A DNA stretch of 64,000 bases from Bdellovibrio bacteriovorus str. Tiberius. GTDB lineage: Bacteria; Bdellovibrionota; Bdellovibrionia; Bdellovibrionales; Bdellovibrionaceae. Location of the stretch: positions 248,001-312,000 of the forward strand of contig NC_019567.1 in NCBI RefSeq assembly GCF_000317895.1, given 5' to 3'. Below, piece after piece: positions 24,993-34,307 of the stretch. Below the pieces are notes generated by a model. That model was not told the origin of the DNA, searched no databases, and worked only from the letters and a program-made list of their open reading frames with translations. The translations under genes and the position numbers were made by a program. The number at the start of each line of letters is the position of its first letter. The first letter of the stretch is position 1.

Positions 24993-25595
24993 ATGACTAC
25001 AACGCGTTTTTTCGTTTACGGTTCTTTTTGCGAGGGCATGGTCCATTTCGGCAAGATCCAGAATTTCGTGGAATCTTCAGTATTTGCAAGGGTTAAGGCG
25101 ACAGCCTACCGCTTGAAAGTGGGTTTCCCGGCGATGGTCAAAGGGGGATCTGACCTGGTTCCGGGACAACTGATTGAGCTTAAGGGATCCGATCTATTGC
25201 TGAGCCTGATGGATGAATTCCACGGCTACAATCGCCTGGATCCGGACAAGAGCCTTTACTCCAGAGAAGAGATCGAAGTGCATCCGGAAGGCATGTCCGC
25301 TCCGGTGAAAGCTTGGATCTATTTCCTGAATCCTCTGAAGCTGCCGGTGAATGCCACCGTGATTTCAGGCGGCGACTGGAGACGCTCCATGGAAGAACAG
25401 CCGGTGCTGACTTCCAAACTGAGTGACAAGCAGGTCACTTATATTCAGAGACTGGGTCGCTCCTCTGGCCGGGAGATTGTACCGATTGATTTGACGCTCT
25501 ATCGCGAGCTGATGAATCTTGAGCTGATCGTCGATAAAGGTCGTCGACTGGCGCTGTCCAAACTGGGCCAAGAGGTTTACAGACACCTTGCTTAA
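24993..25595 (+). CDS. Gamma-glutamylcyclotransferase-like protein
   Basis: A 200-residue soluble protein. The start MTTTRFFVYGSFCEGMVHF contains the YGS/T substrate loop of the GGCT/AIG2 fold ('F.YGTL..G'). Further features are VPGQLIELKGSDLLLSLMDEFHGYNR, where the Asp/Glu of LMDEFHGY matches the conserved acidic catalytic region, and YSREEIEV. Family members remove 5-oxoproline from gamma-glutamyl peptides or amines; the substrate here is unknown. GGGGG precedes the ATG by 3-4 bases. The end overlaps trmL by 8 bp. Confidence 0.82.
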   Translation: MTTTRFFVYGSFCEGMVHFGKIQNFVESSVFARVKATAYRLKVGFPAMVKGGSDLVPGQLIELKGSDLLLSLMDEFHGYNRLDPDKSLYSREEIEVHPEGMSAPVKAWIYFLNPLKLPVNATVISGGDWRRSMEEQPVLTSKLSDKQVTYIQRLGRSSGREIVPIDLTLYRELMNLELIVDKGRRLALSKLGQEVYRHLA

Positions 25596-26070
25596 TTCTC
25601 AGAAACTTTTCCGCATTGTTCTTATCGAGCCCGAAATCCCGCAAAACACCGGAAATATCGGGCGCACGTGTGTTGGTACCAACTGCGAACTGCACATTGT
25701 GGGAAAGATGGGCTTTGAGATCAACGACACCAACTTGAAGCGGGCGGGGCTGGATTACTGGCCTCACCTGACGTGGTATCGCCACGAAACCTTCGAGGAC
25801 TGGTGGAAACACGTCGAAGATCCATCCCGCATCTGGCTTTTCACCACCAAGACCCAGCGCACCTATTTTGAACCTCAGTATCAATCCGGAGATTGGTTCG
25901 TTTTTGGTAAAGAAACGAAGGGTCTTGATCCTGAATTCCTGCAAAAGCACCCGGAACAAACCGTCACCATTCCCATGATCGGTGAGGGCGCGCGTAGCCT
26001 GAATCTGGCTACCAGTGTGGCGATCGCCGCTTACGAGGGGCTTCGTCAGGTTCAATTTTCATTGCGATAG
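25588..26070 (+). CDS. trmL: tRNA (cytidine34/uridine34-2'-O)-methyltransferase
   Basis: A SPOUT-class enzyme that 2'-O-methylates the wobble base of tRNA-Leu. The 160 residues include all three SPOUT motifs: IVLIEPEIPQNTGNIGRTC at the start, FVFGKETKGLDPEF in the middle, and MIGEGARSLNLATSVAIAAYE as the trefoil-knot SAM site. The TTG start overlaps the end of the preceding gene, with AGAGG at a workable distance, suggesting translational coupling. The length is typical. Confidence 0.94.
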   Translation: MLNSQKLFRIVLIEPEIPQNTGNIGRTCVGTNCELHIVGKMGFEINDTNLKRAGLDYWPHLTWYRHETFEDWWKHVEDPSRIWLFTTKTQRTYFEPQYQSGDWFVFGKETKGLDPEFLQKHPEQTVTIPMIGEGARSLNLATSVAIAAYEGLRQVQFSLR

Positions 26071-26201
26071 TTTAAGGCTTTAGTCGAGGTCGCCTCATAA
26101 GAAAGTCTTAGAAATACTTAGTAAAATCGCGTCAATGACGCATCCAGAAATTGCCCCCTTACCTTGCCGCTTATGTCAATTTGGGTCTATCCTCATAGGC
26201 T

Positions 26202-28868
26202 ATGGTTACACAAATTTTGACAAAAATGTTCGGAACGAAGCACGACCGTGAGATGAAAAAGATCCAGCCTACTGTGGATCGTATCAATGCCCTGGAACCT
26301 CAGATGGCAGCTCTTACGGATGATCAACTCAAAGCCAAGACTCCTGAATTTCAAGAGCGTCTGAAGAAAGGCGAAACAGTTCACGATATCCTGCCGGAAG
26401 CATTTGCGGTCTGCCGTGAAGCCTCTAAGCGTGTATTGGGAATGCGCCACTATGACGTTCAGTTGATCGGTGGTTATGTTCTGAATCGCGGCAACATCGC
26501 CGAGATGAGAACGGGTGAAGGTAAAACCCTGGTGGCAACACTGCCGGTTTATCTGAACGCTCTTACTGGCCGTGGTGTGCACGTAGTAACTGTGAATGAT
26601 TACCTGGTTCGTCGTGATGCCGAACACATGGGTCGTCTTTACGGCTGGCTGGGTCTTACCACTGGTATCATCGTTCACGGTCTGAACGATCAGCAGCGCA
26701 AACAGATGTATGCTTGTGACATCACTTACTGCACAAACAACGAACTGGGCTTTGATTATCTTCGCGACAACATGAAGTTTGATTTGAACGACTATGTTCA
26801 AAGACCTCACTATTATGCCATCGTCGATGAGTGCGACTCCATTCTGGTCGATGAAGCGCGTACCCCGCTGATCATTTCCGGTCCTGCGGAATCCTCCACG
26901 GACAAATACTATGCTGTGAATCAGATCATCCCGCACCTGAAGCGCGATGTTCATTTCAACATGGAGGAAAAATCCAAAACAGCTTCCCTGACTGACGCCG
27001 GAAACGCGAAAGTCGAAGAGCTGATGGGTCTTTCCAATCTTTACGATCCTCAAAACATCGAGATCCTGCACCACGTGTATCAGGGTTTGAAAGCTCACTA
27101 TCTGTATCGTCTTGATGTGGAATACATGATCAAAGACGGCGAGATCGTGATCGTTGATGAATTCACCGGTCGTTTGATGCCGGGTCGTCGCTGGAGCGAT
27201 GGTCTGCACCAGGCCATCGAAGCCAAAGAAGGCGTTGAAGTTAAGTCTGAGAATCAGACTTTGGCGACCATCACCTTCCAGAACTACTTCCGTATGTACG
27301 ACAAACTGTCGGGCATGACGGGTACAGCTGATACTGAAGCTGTCGAGTTCAAAAAAATCTACAATCTTGACGTGAACGTGATTCCGACCAACCGTCCGAT
27401 TCAGCGGGCCGATCAGGAAGACGTGGTTTACAAGTCTGAAAAGGCGAAGTTCAAAGCCATCACTGCCGACATCAAAGAACGTATGGCCAAGGGTCAGCCG
27501 ATTCTGGTGGGTACTGAATCCATCGAAAAATCCGAAGCTTTAAGTTCTTTCCTGCGCAAAGAAGGCGTTAAGCACGAAGTTCTGAATGCGAAACACCACG
27601 AACGCGAGGCGGAAATCATCGCTCAGGCGGGTCGTAAGGGTGCAGTGACCATCGCCACCAACATGGCCGGTCGTGGTACTGACATCATGCTGGGCGGTAA
27701 CGCCGACATGCTGGCAAAAGCGCAGGTGGGTAACGATGATTCTCCGGAATTCGCGGAAGCGGTTCTGAAAATCAAACCTCAGGTCGAAGCGGAGCGCGCG
27801 GAAGTTCGCTCTGTCGGTGGTTTGTACATCATCGGTACTGAACGTCACGAATCCCGCCGTATCGACAACCAGTTGCGTGGTCGTTCCGGTCGTCAGGGTG
27901 ATCCGGGCGAATCCAGATTCTATCTGTCCCTGGAAGACAAATTGATGAGAATCTTCAACGGTGAGCGCATCCAGAAGATCATGGAAATGCTGAACATCCC
28001 TGAAGATGAACCAATCACAGCAAAAATGGTGACCAACGCGATCGAAGGCGCTCAGCGCAAGGTCGAAGGCCACAACTTTGATATCCGTAAAAACCTGATG
28101 GAATACGACTCTGTGATGAATGCACAGAGAAACGCGATCTACGGCATGCGCCGCAAGGTTCTGGAAGGTCAGGAAATCGAAAGAACCACTTTGGACTGGC
28201 TGGGTGATGTTGTTTCCAATCTTTTGGACACTCACATTCCTGAAGGCGGCAAAAAAGAAGAGTGGAGCCTGGAAGGTCTTAATAACTCCCTGGCACAAAG
28301 CTTCGGTTTCAAAATCGATTTCACGACTATGGCGGTGAACACTGAAACTGTCACAGACGGCGTGAAATCCGGCGTGAAAGAAGTTTGGGATCGTCAGAAA
28401 AATTCCATGGGTCCGTTCTTTGAACAGGTTCAGAAAATGATCCTTCTTCAAAGCATCGATCATCACTGGAAAAACCACTTGTACGTGATCGACAAACTGA
28501 AAGAGGGTATCTCTTTGCGTGGTTACGCTCAGAAAGATCCTTTGATCGAGTACAAAAAAGAGGCGTTCAAAGCCTTTGAAACCCTGAACAACACCATCAA
28601 GTCTGATGCGATCGAAAAAGTGATGCGCGTTCAATTGGTGGCTCAGCAGAACGAGCAGGAAGTTTTGGAAAGCCTGCGTCCGGAAGAAGCAGACCTGGAT
28701 GAATTGGATTATTCATCTCCAAGCGAAGCGGACATCGGCCACAGCCTGCCAGAGACTGAAGATGCTCCAAAGCGCAAGATGACCTTCCAAAGCGGCCCTC
28801 GTGACGACCGTCCGATGAACCGTGAAGAGCGTCGTCGTCAGGAAAAAGACACGAAGGGAAAAAGATAA
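26202..28868 (+). CDS. secA: Preprotein translocase ATPase SecA
   Basis: The motor that pushes preproteins through SecYEG. The 888 residues have the normal order: N-terminal [20 protein letters not shown], Walker [18 protein letters not shown]-type [20 protein letters not shown], the preprotein cross-linking domain, the second motor domain with [14 protein letters not shown] and [20 protein letters not shown], and the helical scaffold/wing. The C-terminus ends in an Arg/Lys/Glu-rich tail without the usual CxCx8CH zinc motif, so SecB contact by that element would be missing. The ATG at 26202 gives the standard N-terminus. Confidence 0.97.
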   Translation: MVTQILTKMFGTKHDREMKKIQPTVDRINALEPQMAALTDDQLKAKTPEFQERLKKGETVHDILPEAFAVCREASKRVLGMRHYDVQLIGGYVLNRGNIAEMRTGEGKTLVATLPVYLNALTGRGVHVVTVNDYLVRRDAEHMGRLYGWLGLTTGIIVHGLNDQQRKQMYACDITYCTNNELGFDYLRDNMKFDLNDYVQRPHYYAIVDECDSILVDEARTPLIISGPAESSTDKYYAVNQIIPHLKRDVHFNMEEKSKTASLTDAGNAKVEELMGLSNLYDPQNIEILHHVYQGLKAHYLYRLDVEYMIKDGEIVIVDEFTGRLMPGRRWSDGLHQAIEAKEGVEVKSENQTLATITFQNYFRMYDKLSGMTGTADTEAVEFKKIYNLDVNVIPTNRPIQRADQEDVVYKSEKAKFKAITADIKERMAKGQPILVGTESIEKSEALSSFLRKEGVKHEVLNAKHHEREAEIIAQAGRKGAVTIATNMAGRGTDIMLGGNADMLAKAQVGNDDSPEFAEAVLKIKPQVEAERAEVRSVGGLYIIGTERHESRRIDNQLRGRSGRQGDPGESRFYLSLEDKLMRIFNGERIQKIMEMLNIPEDEPITAKMVTNAIEGAQRKVEGHNFDIRKNLMEYDSVMNAQRNAIYGMRRKVLEGQEIERTTLDWLGDVVSNLLDTHIPEGGKKEEWSLEGLNNSLAQSFGFKIDFTTMAVNTETVTDGVKSGVKEVWDRQKNSMGPFFEQVQKMILLQSIDHHWKNHLYVIDKLKEGISLRGYAQKDPLIEYKKEAFKAFETLNNTIKSDAIEKVMRVQLVAQQNEQEVLESLRPEEADLDELDYSSPSEADIGHSLPETEDAPKRKMTFQSGPRDDRPMNREERRRQEKDTKGKR

Positions 28869-29651
28869 TTGGCTTCTTGTCCAAGTTGCCACCAGCCGGT
28901 AGAGATTCTTGATAAGCATCTGGGGACTCTTTTCACGTGTTCCCACTGCAATGCGGTTTTCTTTGTCGACTGGAATGGACAGCCAGAGTTGGCACAACAC
29001 GAGCCGGAGCCAGAAACTCCGGCCGAGTCGTTTTCAGAGCCTGCACAAAGCTTTCAAAACGGCACCGACTTCCAGGGTGGACAGGAATTTGTCCCTTATA
29101 CTCCCGATAATTCAATCCCGGAACAATCCTATCAGGATCAGCCGTATTCCAGCGATCCGCAGTATGCTGAGCAGGCTTACGAGCCTTCTCAAGATCCGGG
29201 GATGAATGCGCCTCCGCAGGACAATGTTTCTTACTCTGAACCTGTCGAGGTTCCGGGTGACGTCCCTCCAGCGGAAGAAGCCCCCTACGATTTCAGTCAG
29301 ACTTTGGATTCGGTGAATTCTCAGCCGATGGCAGAACCTGCACCGATGTCTTCAGACACGGCGGATTTTTCTGATGTCACTGATTTTGCCAACGCCGACA
29401 CGGCGGTGGGCCCACTGGCTTACACGGTCACGATTGATGGGATTGAATCCAGTCGTTTGGTGACCCAGCTTCGCGAGGCGATGACTGATTCCCGCTTTGG
29501 CTGGGATGTGACGGATCTGCTGTCGCACGTGGGCGGCGGAAGGCTTGTATTACGTGGGCTGACCCCGGCTAAAGCATCTGTCCTTATCAACCGAATAAAG
29601 TATCTGCCTTTTAAAATTTCCTGGAGGCAAGATGTCCTGTCTGGTTCCTAA
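28869..29651 (+). CDS. Zinc-ribbon protein with disordered middle, 260 aa
   Basis: It starts with TTG directly after the secA stop. Residues 4-27 form a zinc ribbon with CPSC (C4, C7) and CSHC (C24, C27). A long low-complexity region rich in Pro, Glu, Gln, Ser and Tyr follows (about 40-175). The C-terminal 80 residues (AYTVTIDGIESSRLVTQLREAM to VLINRIKYLPFKISWRQ) look like a folded alpha/beta domain with no name I can give. No signal peptide: cytoplasmic. Adjacency to secA, and secA's lack of its own zinc tail, make a link to secretion worth testing, but there is no direct evidence. Confidence 0.7.
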   Translation: MASCPSCHQPVEILDKHLGTLFTCSHCNAVFFVDWNGQPELAQHEPEPETPAESFSEPAQSFQNGTDFQGGQEFVPYTPDNSIPEQSYQDQPYSSDPQYAEQAYEPSQDPGMNAPPQDNVSYSEPVEVPGDVPPAEEAPYDFSQTLDSVNSQPMAEPAPMSSDTADFSDVTDFANADTAVGPLAYTVTIDGIESSRLVTQLREAMTDSRFGWDVTDLLSHVGGGRLVLRGLTPAKASVLINRIKYLPFKISWRQDVLSGS

Positions 29652-30237
29652 AATTTCGTTAAGCTTTTTGACAATTCTTTTGTCTGCTTCCGTGGCTTTG
29701 GCCAGCGGGGGGGAAGAGCATGGCGGAGGCCACGGCGAAAAAAAGGAAGCGGCCCCGAAAGAGGTCAAATCCCGCGAAGAAAGCTATGGCGTGGTTCAGG
29801 CGCGGGTGGCGGCTTTGGAAGCCAAGATCAAGGCCGGGGAAACTGAAATTCAGAAACTGATTCTGGAAAAACAGCACACCAAGGACCCCGCCAAGGTGAA
29901 TGAGATTCTGGGCCACATGATGACCTTGCACAAGGACATGGCAAAGAATCTTAAAGACTACGACAAAGAAAGAACTTTGCTGAAATACCGCTATCCTGAA
30001 AAGGGTCTGGCGGATAAGCGCGAATACGAGCGCATTGATTTAAAGACCATCGAAGAAATGGAAAATCAGATGAGCCTGGGTTCATCCGTGAAACGCACCC
30101 TGAAGAAGGTTCGCAGTCAGTACGACACACCGGAAGATGTAAAAAAGGTGGAAGCCTCTGAGGCTGCTGACGGGCATAAAAAGTCCGCCCCTCAGGCCCC
30201 GGCCAGTCTGACCGATCCGGTCATCCTGAAAAAATAA
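29632..30237 (+). CDS. Periplasmic coiled-coil protein, 201 aa
   Basis: The ATG at 29632 (GGAGG four bases upstream) lies inside the end of the preceding gene, a 20-bp overlap. It opens a signal peptide (ISLSFLTILLSASVALASG). A His/Gly-rich segment (GGEEHGGGHGE) follows, which could bind metal, then a Lys/Glu heptad region (VVQARVAALEAKIKAGETEIQKLILEKQ) predicted as coiled coil, and a Pro/Ala tail. No family recognised. Probably part of the secA-zinc ribbon operon. Confidence 0.72.
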   Translation: MSCLVPKISLSFLTILLSASVALASGGEEHGGGHGEKKEAAPKEVKSREESYGVVQARVAALEAKIKAGETEIQKLILEKQHTKDPAKVNEILGHMMTLHKDMAKNLKDYDKERTLLKYRYPEKGLADKREYERIDLKTIEEMENQMSLGSSVKRTLKKVRSQYDTPEDVKKVEASEAADGHKKSAPQAPASLTDPVILKK

Positions 30238-30323
30238 AAAACCCTGTCCCAGTTTGAGACAAAAGAAAGTTGCTCGCTTTCGAGGAACGGGCGAAGCTGG
30301 TACCTTAGAAGAATGGGGGAAGT

Positions 30324-30767
30324 ATGCTCCGATATGCGGCTATACCGTTGATTTCGCTTGGCCTGATGCTGTCTGCCTGCCAGACATCCATGCTGAAGCA
30401 GTTTGAAGAAATCACGCCAGGAATGGAAAAAGACGACGTTCTGGATCTGATGGGAAGCCCCACCCAAACTCAAAGATTTCATGGCAAAGACCGTTGGACT
30501 TATGTGTTCTATGATAAGCGCATCAAGTTTGTGAAAGAAGTGCAGTTCTTTGAAGGCAACGCCATCTATGTTGGTGATATCTGGCAGCCGCCGGCAGAAA
30601 AGAATGCCGTGGCTCTGGATTCATTGAACGATCGCAAGAACCGCGAGATCGACGAACAGATTGCCCGCGATGTTGAAGGTCACCGTCGTTCCTATGATGA
30701 GTATGAAAAGAAATCAAAGGGCGAGGACAAGGTTCGTTATGTTCCGGATTTCGAGCCGGTTCGTTAA
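30324..30767 (+). CDS. BamE/SmpA-like outer-membrane lipoprotein
   Basis: A 147-residue lipoprotein with lipobox LSAC at residues 16-19. The mature part (FEEITPGMEKDDVLDLMGSPTQ, then GKDRWTYVFYD, then KEVQFFEGNAIYVGD) follows the SmpA/OmlA (BamE) pattern: 'I..GM....V...LG.P', then a W-x-Y strand, then 'V.F.....V'. BamE helps assemble outer-membrane barrels with BamA. The C-terminal 50 residues, charged and rich in Arg and Asp, are an extension. A broader 'SmpA/OmlA domain lipoprotein' label is safer than bamE itself. Confidence 0.75.
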   Translation: MLRYAAIPLISLGLMLSACQTSMLKQFEEITPGMEKDDVLDLMGSPTQTQRFHGKDRWTYVFYDKRIKFVKEVQFFEGNAIYVGDIWQPPAEKNAVALDSLNDRKNREIDEQIARDVEGHRRSYDEYEKKSKGEDKVRYVPDFEPVR

Positions 30768-30775
30768 GGCAGGTT

Positions 30776-31468
30776 TTACTGACCCTGGGGCAATACCAGG
30801 GGTTCACCCAAGACAGAGATCACTTCATAACCGGTGATCTCTAAAGTGTCTGAAGCATCTTTTCCATAAAACTTCACGCCGGTCCAAGCCCACTCGCGCG
30901 GCCATTCATCCACGACATTGCGGAAGAAGATTTTGCCACCTTCACGAATGCCGGGGGCGGTGATGTCGAATTCAAAGTCACTGACCGGGCTTGCAAAGAT
31001 CCGTGCAAACGGAATCGGGAAGGCTGCGATGTGATTCTGATCATCGCTGACCACGCAAGGAATTCGCACGACCATCTTCGGAATTTCACCGGAAATCGCC
31101 ACGCCTTCTGCCGAGAACAAAAGATCCACGGTCGGATAGCGGTCACACACAAATACGCGGGACCCGGCAGGGCTTTTCATCAGGAACAGACCCAGCTTGA
31201 TGCCGGGGCCATCGCTGAACTGATCCACTTCGACATTTTTTAGAATCTGGTATTTGAAGGCTTTTTTAAATTCTTCAGGGGATGCTTCGCTCAAATCGAA
31301 ACTGTCAGAGATCGTGCCCACCGAACTTAATCCACCGTCGGAGGCGACTTTGCGTTTCGGCGAAAGTTTCTCGTTCAGAGTGTGCAATATAAACGGAAGA
31401 GCCGCCATCAGTAAGATCAGGCTCATCATGCGCGACATTTTTTGTGGCGGTGACTTTTGTCTCTTCAT
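30776..31468 (-). CDS. Membrane-anchored hypothetical protein, 230 aa
   Basis: A basic N-terminus (MKRQKSPPQKMSR) and one hydrophobic helix (MMSLILLMAALPFILHTL) suggest a signal anchor with the rest in the periplasm. The C-terminal part is strand-rich (GIKLGLFLMKSPAGSRVFV, VAISGEIPKMVVRIPC, DFEFDITAPGIREGGKIFF) and contains two cysteines, likely a single immunoglobulin-like or beta-sandwich domain. No family is recognised. It is 1 bp downstream of the matrixin-like lipoprotein gene, so the two are one operon and their products may act together. Confidence 0.65.
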   Translation of the reverse strand: MKRQKSPPQKMSRMMSLILLMAALPFILHTLNEKLSPKRKVASDGGLSSVGTISDSFDLSEASPEEFKKAFKYQILKNVEVDQFSDGPGIKLGLFLMKSPAGSRVFVCDRYPTVDLLFSAEGVAISGEIPKMVVRIPCVVSDDQNHIAAFPIPFARIFASPVSDFEFDITAPGIREGGKIFFRNVVDEWPREWAWTGVKFYGKDASDTLEITGYEVISVLGEPLVLPQGQ

Positions 31469-31469
31469 A

Positions 31470-32126
31470 TTAATACTCGCACTTTATTGTATCACGATCC
31501 GCCTGAGTCAGGGTGTTGCGGATTGTGTCTGAACTTAGAATACTCCACATAACGCTGGCTATGGTGTTGTCGCGGTGTTTGAGACCCAACACATGTCCCA
31601 GTTCGTGCACCATCAAACTTTCCAGATGCACACCCGAACCCATAGACGGGGTGTCGTAAGTAAAGAAGTTAAAGAACTGATCGTTCAGAATCAGATCCGC
31701 TTCATAGATCTGGTTCGAGCGCCAGTACAGGGTCGTTAAAGCCTGATAGTTCTTTTTCGGAGCTTCCTGCCAGGGCCACGCTGTCAGGACGTGTACGGTG
31801 CTTTTGGCATCCTTGGCGGCGGCGTTGGCCTGGGAATCTGTCACGTGACTGAAGGTGAACAAAGTCATCCCGGCAGCGTCGTTCCAGTGCTGGGCGGCTT
31901 TGTTAAGCGCATCTTCGTATTCAGCCGGATAGCTGCTGTGAAGTTTTAATTTTACCGGAATGTTGGATTTCCAGGAAACACGCTGACCGTAAGAGTTCTG
32001 TACGAATCCGCAGTCGGCTTGATTTTCACTGGCTAATAGATCGTCGTCGCCGGGCCCAAGATTGGGGCCTTTTTCGCAGGCGCACAAAGATAGAAGGGTG
32101 AAAGAAAGGACGATCCACTTGAACAT
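31470..32126 (-). CDS. Matrixin-like zinc metalloprotease lipoprotein
   Basis: A 218-residue lipoprotein (lipobox LCAC, residues 14-17). The C-terminal part has the full metzincin zinc motif in MVHELGHVLGLKHRD, i.e. HExxHxxGxxH, followed by VMW, a candidate Met-turn. Upstream, SNIPVKLKLHSSYPAEYEDALNKA and HWNDAAGMTLFTF match the start of peptidase M10A (matrixin) catalytic domains. It has no obvious pro-peptide cysteine switch. It should be an outer-surface or periplasmic protease. It is followed by the anchored protein ending at 30776. Confidence 0.87.
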   Translation of the reverse strand: MFKWIVLSFTLLSLCACEKGPNLGPGDDDLLASENQADCGFVQNSYGQRVSWKSNIPVKLKLHSSYPAEYEDALNKAAQHWNDAAGMTLFTFSHVTDSQANAAAKDAKSTVHVLTAWPWQEAPKKNYQALTTLYWRSNQIYEADLILNDQFFNFFTYDTPSMGSGVHLESLMVHELGHVLGLKHRDNTIASVMWSILSSDTIRNTLTQADRDTIKCEY

Positions 32127-32192
32127 ATACTTGTCAGTTTACACGAGTTTTATACGCGCAACCTGACAAGAAATGAATACTCGACCTAGGAC

Positions 32193-32717
32193 CTATCTAT
32201 AGAAGGACGCGATGTCGTCGTCGTTGCGAATATACGTTTTGAAATCTGGGGACACATAGCTGGACTCATGGATTTTGCCCATTGGACAATTTTCCAAGCC
32301 CGCCAAGGTTTCGCCATTCCAGCCACAAGCCCCGACATACCAAGCCATCTGGCTGTAATCGACTTTGTAAGCAACAACGACAGACCCTTTAAAGATCGCC
32401 ACAACTTCTTCCAAAACAGTTTTACCGTCAGCGTGATAGTCACCTTGCAACACAGTGTCCATCCAGATGAAGGCTTGCTTGTCAGAGATGCGCTCAAGTC
32501 TTTCGAACTGGAACTTTGTCAGGAAGGAATCACGCACACCGTTGGTGTAGATGATTCTTTCGCGGTAAGGCTTTGCGCATTCTGCAGATTTGCAGACGGT
32601 TTTGTAGTCTTCGATCAAGTCATAGAATTTGTTCGCGCCCACGAATTGCTTGTCAGCAAAGGCATTGAAGGAAATCAGATTTACGGCCAACAAAAGGCCC
32701 GTCATCAGCTTTTTCAT
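32193..32717 (-). CDS. Secreted hypothetical protein, 174 aa
   Basis: GGAG lies seven bases before the ATG. The N-terminus (MKKLMTGLLLAVNLISFNAFA) is a signal peptide. The mature protein has four cysteines (VCKSAECAKPY, GACGWNGE, ENCPMG) that may form two disulfides and a strand-rich middle (VLEEVVAIFKGSVVVAYKVDY). No recognised family. It is monocistronic between the protease and ligase genes. Confidence 0.7.
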   Translation of the reverse strand: MKKLMTGLLLAVNLISFNAFADKQFVGANKFYDLIEDYKTVCKSAECAKPYRERIIYTNGVRDSFLTKFQFERLERISDKQAFIWMDTVLQGDYHADGKTVLEEVVAIFKGSVVVAYKVDYSQMAWYVGACGWNGETLAGLENCPMGKIHESSYVSPDFKTYIRNDDDIASFYR

Positions 32718-32793
32718 AAAAAGTCTCCGTTTAGGTGGACCTTGTATAACTCCGGCCCGGGAGTTTGTATAATTTAAAATGCGGAACTGCTGG

Positions 32794-34290
32794 CTAGATA
32801 CTTTGATTCACCGTTTCCGCAAGGACGCGTTTCAGGATCTTGCCACTGTCGCCTTTGGGAAGGCTTGGCAAAAACACGAAATGCTTGGGAATTTTGAATT
32901 TAGCAAGGTTCTGAACGCAGTGCTGGTGCAGGGTTTCCGGCGTCAGGTCATTGCTGCTGCGAACCACAAAGGCCTTTCCAACCTCGCCCCATTTGTCGTC
33001 CGGAACGCCAATGACGGCGGCTTCCAGAACCCCTGGGTGGGTGCGCAGTATCTGCTCAACCTCTGGAGGATAAACATTTTCGCCGCCGGAAATGAACATG
33101 TCTTTTTTGCGGCCAACGACGTAGTAATATCCTTCTTCATCGCGACGGACCAGATCACCGGTGTATAGCCAGCCTTCCTTGATGGTGTCTTGCGTGGCCT
33201 TTTCGTTGTGCCAGTAGCCCTGCATGATCATCGGACCGCGCAATAACAATTCGCCCACCTGATTCGCTCCCAGTTCGCGGCCTTCGGGGTCGACAACTTT
33301 GGCTTCAGTATAGAAATTAGGAAAACCGATAGAGCCGATTTTGCGAAGGGCGTCTTCTTCATTCAAAGAAAACACATTCGGGCCAAACTCGGTCAGGCCG
33401 TAACCCTGGCGCACCGGAACGCCTTTTTGATCCCAGGTCTTGATCAGCTCCAAAGGCATGGGTTCGCCGCCGACAATGGCATAGCGGATGTTTTCTAAGT
33501 TGGTGTCGGTGAAGCGCGGGGATCTTGCCATCATTTCCATGGTGGTCGGAACGCCAAACAGCAATGTCGCTTTTTCTTTTTCACTTAAAGACAAAATCTG
33601 TTCAGCGTCGAATTTTTTCAAGAACACGACTTTGGCACCACGATGAATGAACGGCGTCGTCAAAACATTCCAGCCACCGGTGTGGAAGAACGGCAAAAAG
33701 ATCACCGTGCAGTCGGTTTGCGAGATATTTAATCGCAAGGTTGTGTTGATCGAGTTCCAGAAGATCATTTTGTAAGTCAGGATGGCGCCTTTCGGGGAAC
33801 CAGTTGTGCCTGACGTGTAAAGGATCATCGCCGGGTCATTTTCCTTGGGCACAAAAGGAACTTCCCCCTGTGCTGGCGGGCTTAGCAGGTCCGCAGCGAA
33901 GCTGTCTGGTCCCTGCATTAGATAGTGTCTGGTGCCGGGAAGGTTTTCGACGATGTCGCGATACGTTTCCTGGAACAGAACCAGCTTTGGGGAAGAGTCG
34001 GTGATGATGTGGTTGACCTCTCGCTGGGTCAGTCGGAAGTTGACTGGAACCATGATGGCACCCAGGCGTTGCAAGGCAAAGAACAGGAACACATATTCCA
34101 GCTCGTTGGTGGCCAGAACCGCCACGCGATCGCCTTTGCAGATGCCAAATTTTTCGTGCAGCACGTGTGCTCCGGCATTGGCCAGATCAAAAAATTCAGC
34201 ATAGGACAATTCACGGCCCGTATCGCCATCTTTAATGGCGATATTTTTCGGTGAATAAAGCTTCCAGCGTTTCAGCCAATCCAGTTCCAT
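32794..34290 (-). CDS. Long-chain acyl-CoA ligase (AMP-forming)
   Basis: It activates a carboxylic acid, probably a fatty acid, to acyl-CoA through an acyl-adenylate. The signature motifs are present: ILYTSGTTGSPKGA (P-loop), YGLTEFG, YTGDLVRRDEEGYYYVVGRKKD and the C-terminal PKGDSGKILKR with the catalytic Lys. At 498 residues it has normal length. AAGG precedes two adjacent ATGs at 34293 and 34290; the second has better spacing. It is 17 bp downstream of the KAS III-like gene, so both belong to one operon for acyl-chain use. Confidence 0.92.
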   Translation of the reverse strand: MELDWLKRWKLYSPKNIAIKDGDTGRELSYAEFFDLANAGAHVLHEKFGICKGDRVAVLATNELEYVFLFFALQRLGAIMVPVNFRLTQREVNHIITDSSPKLVLFQETYRDIVENLPGTRHYLMQGPDSFAADLLSPPAQGEVPFVPKENDPAMILYTSGTTGSPKGAILTYKMIFWNSINTTLRLNISQTDCTVIFLPFFHTGGWNVLTTPFIHRGAKVVFLKKFDAEQILSLSEKEKATLLFGVPTTMEMMARSPRFTDTNLENIRYAIVGGEPMPLELIKTWDQKGVPVRQGYGLTEFGPNVFSLNEEDALRKIGSIGFPNFYTEAKVVDPEGRELGANQVGELLLRGPMIMQGYWHNEKATQDTIKEGWLYTGDLVRRDEEGYYYVVGRKKDMFISGGENVYPPEVEQILRTHPGVLEAAVIGVPDDKWGEVGKAFVVRSSNDLTPETLHQHCVQNLAKFKIPKHFVFLPSLPKGDSGKILKRVLAETVNQSI

Positions 34291-34307
34291 CATTACCTTC
34301 TCGTGGA

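Noticed and set aside
26193-28634. Two long minus-strand frames (338 and 364 residues) opposite secA
   Set aside because: They mirror the codon structure of secA, have His/Val/Phe-rich composition typical of antisense shadows and no ribosome sites.
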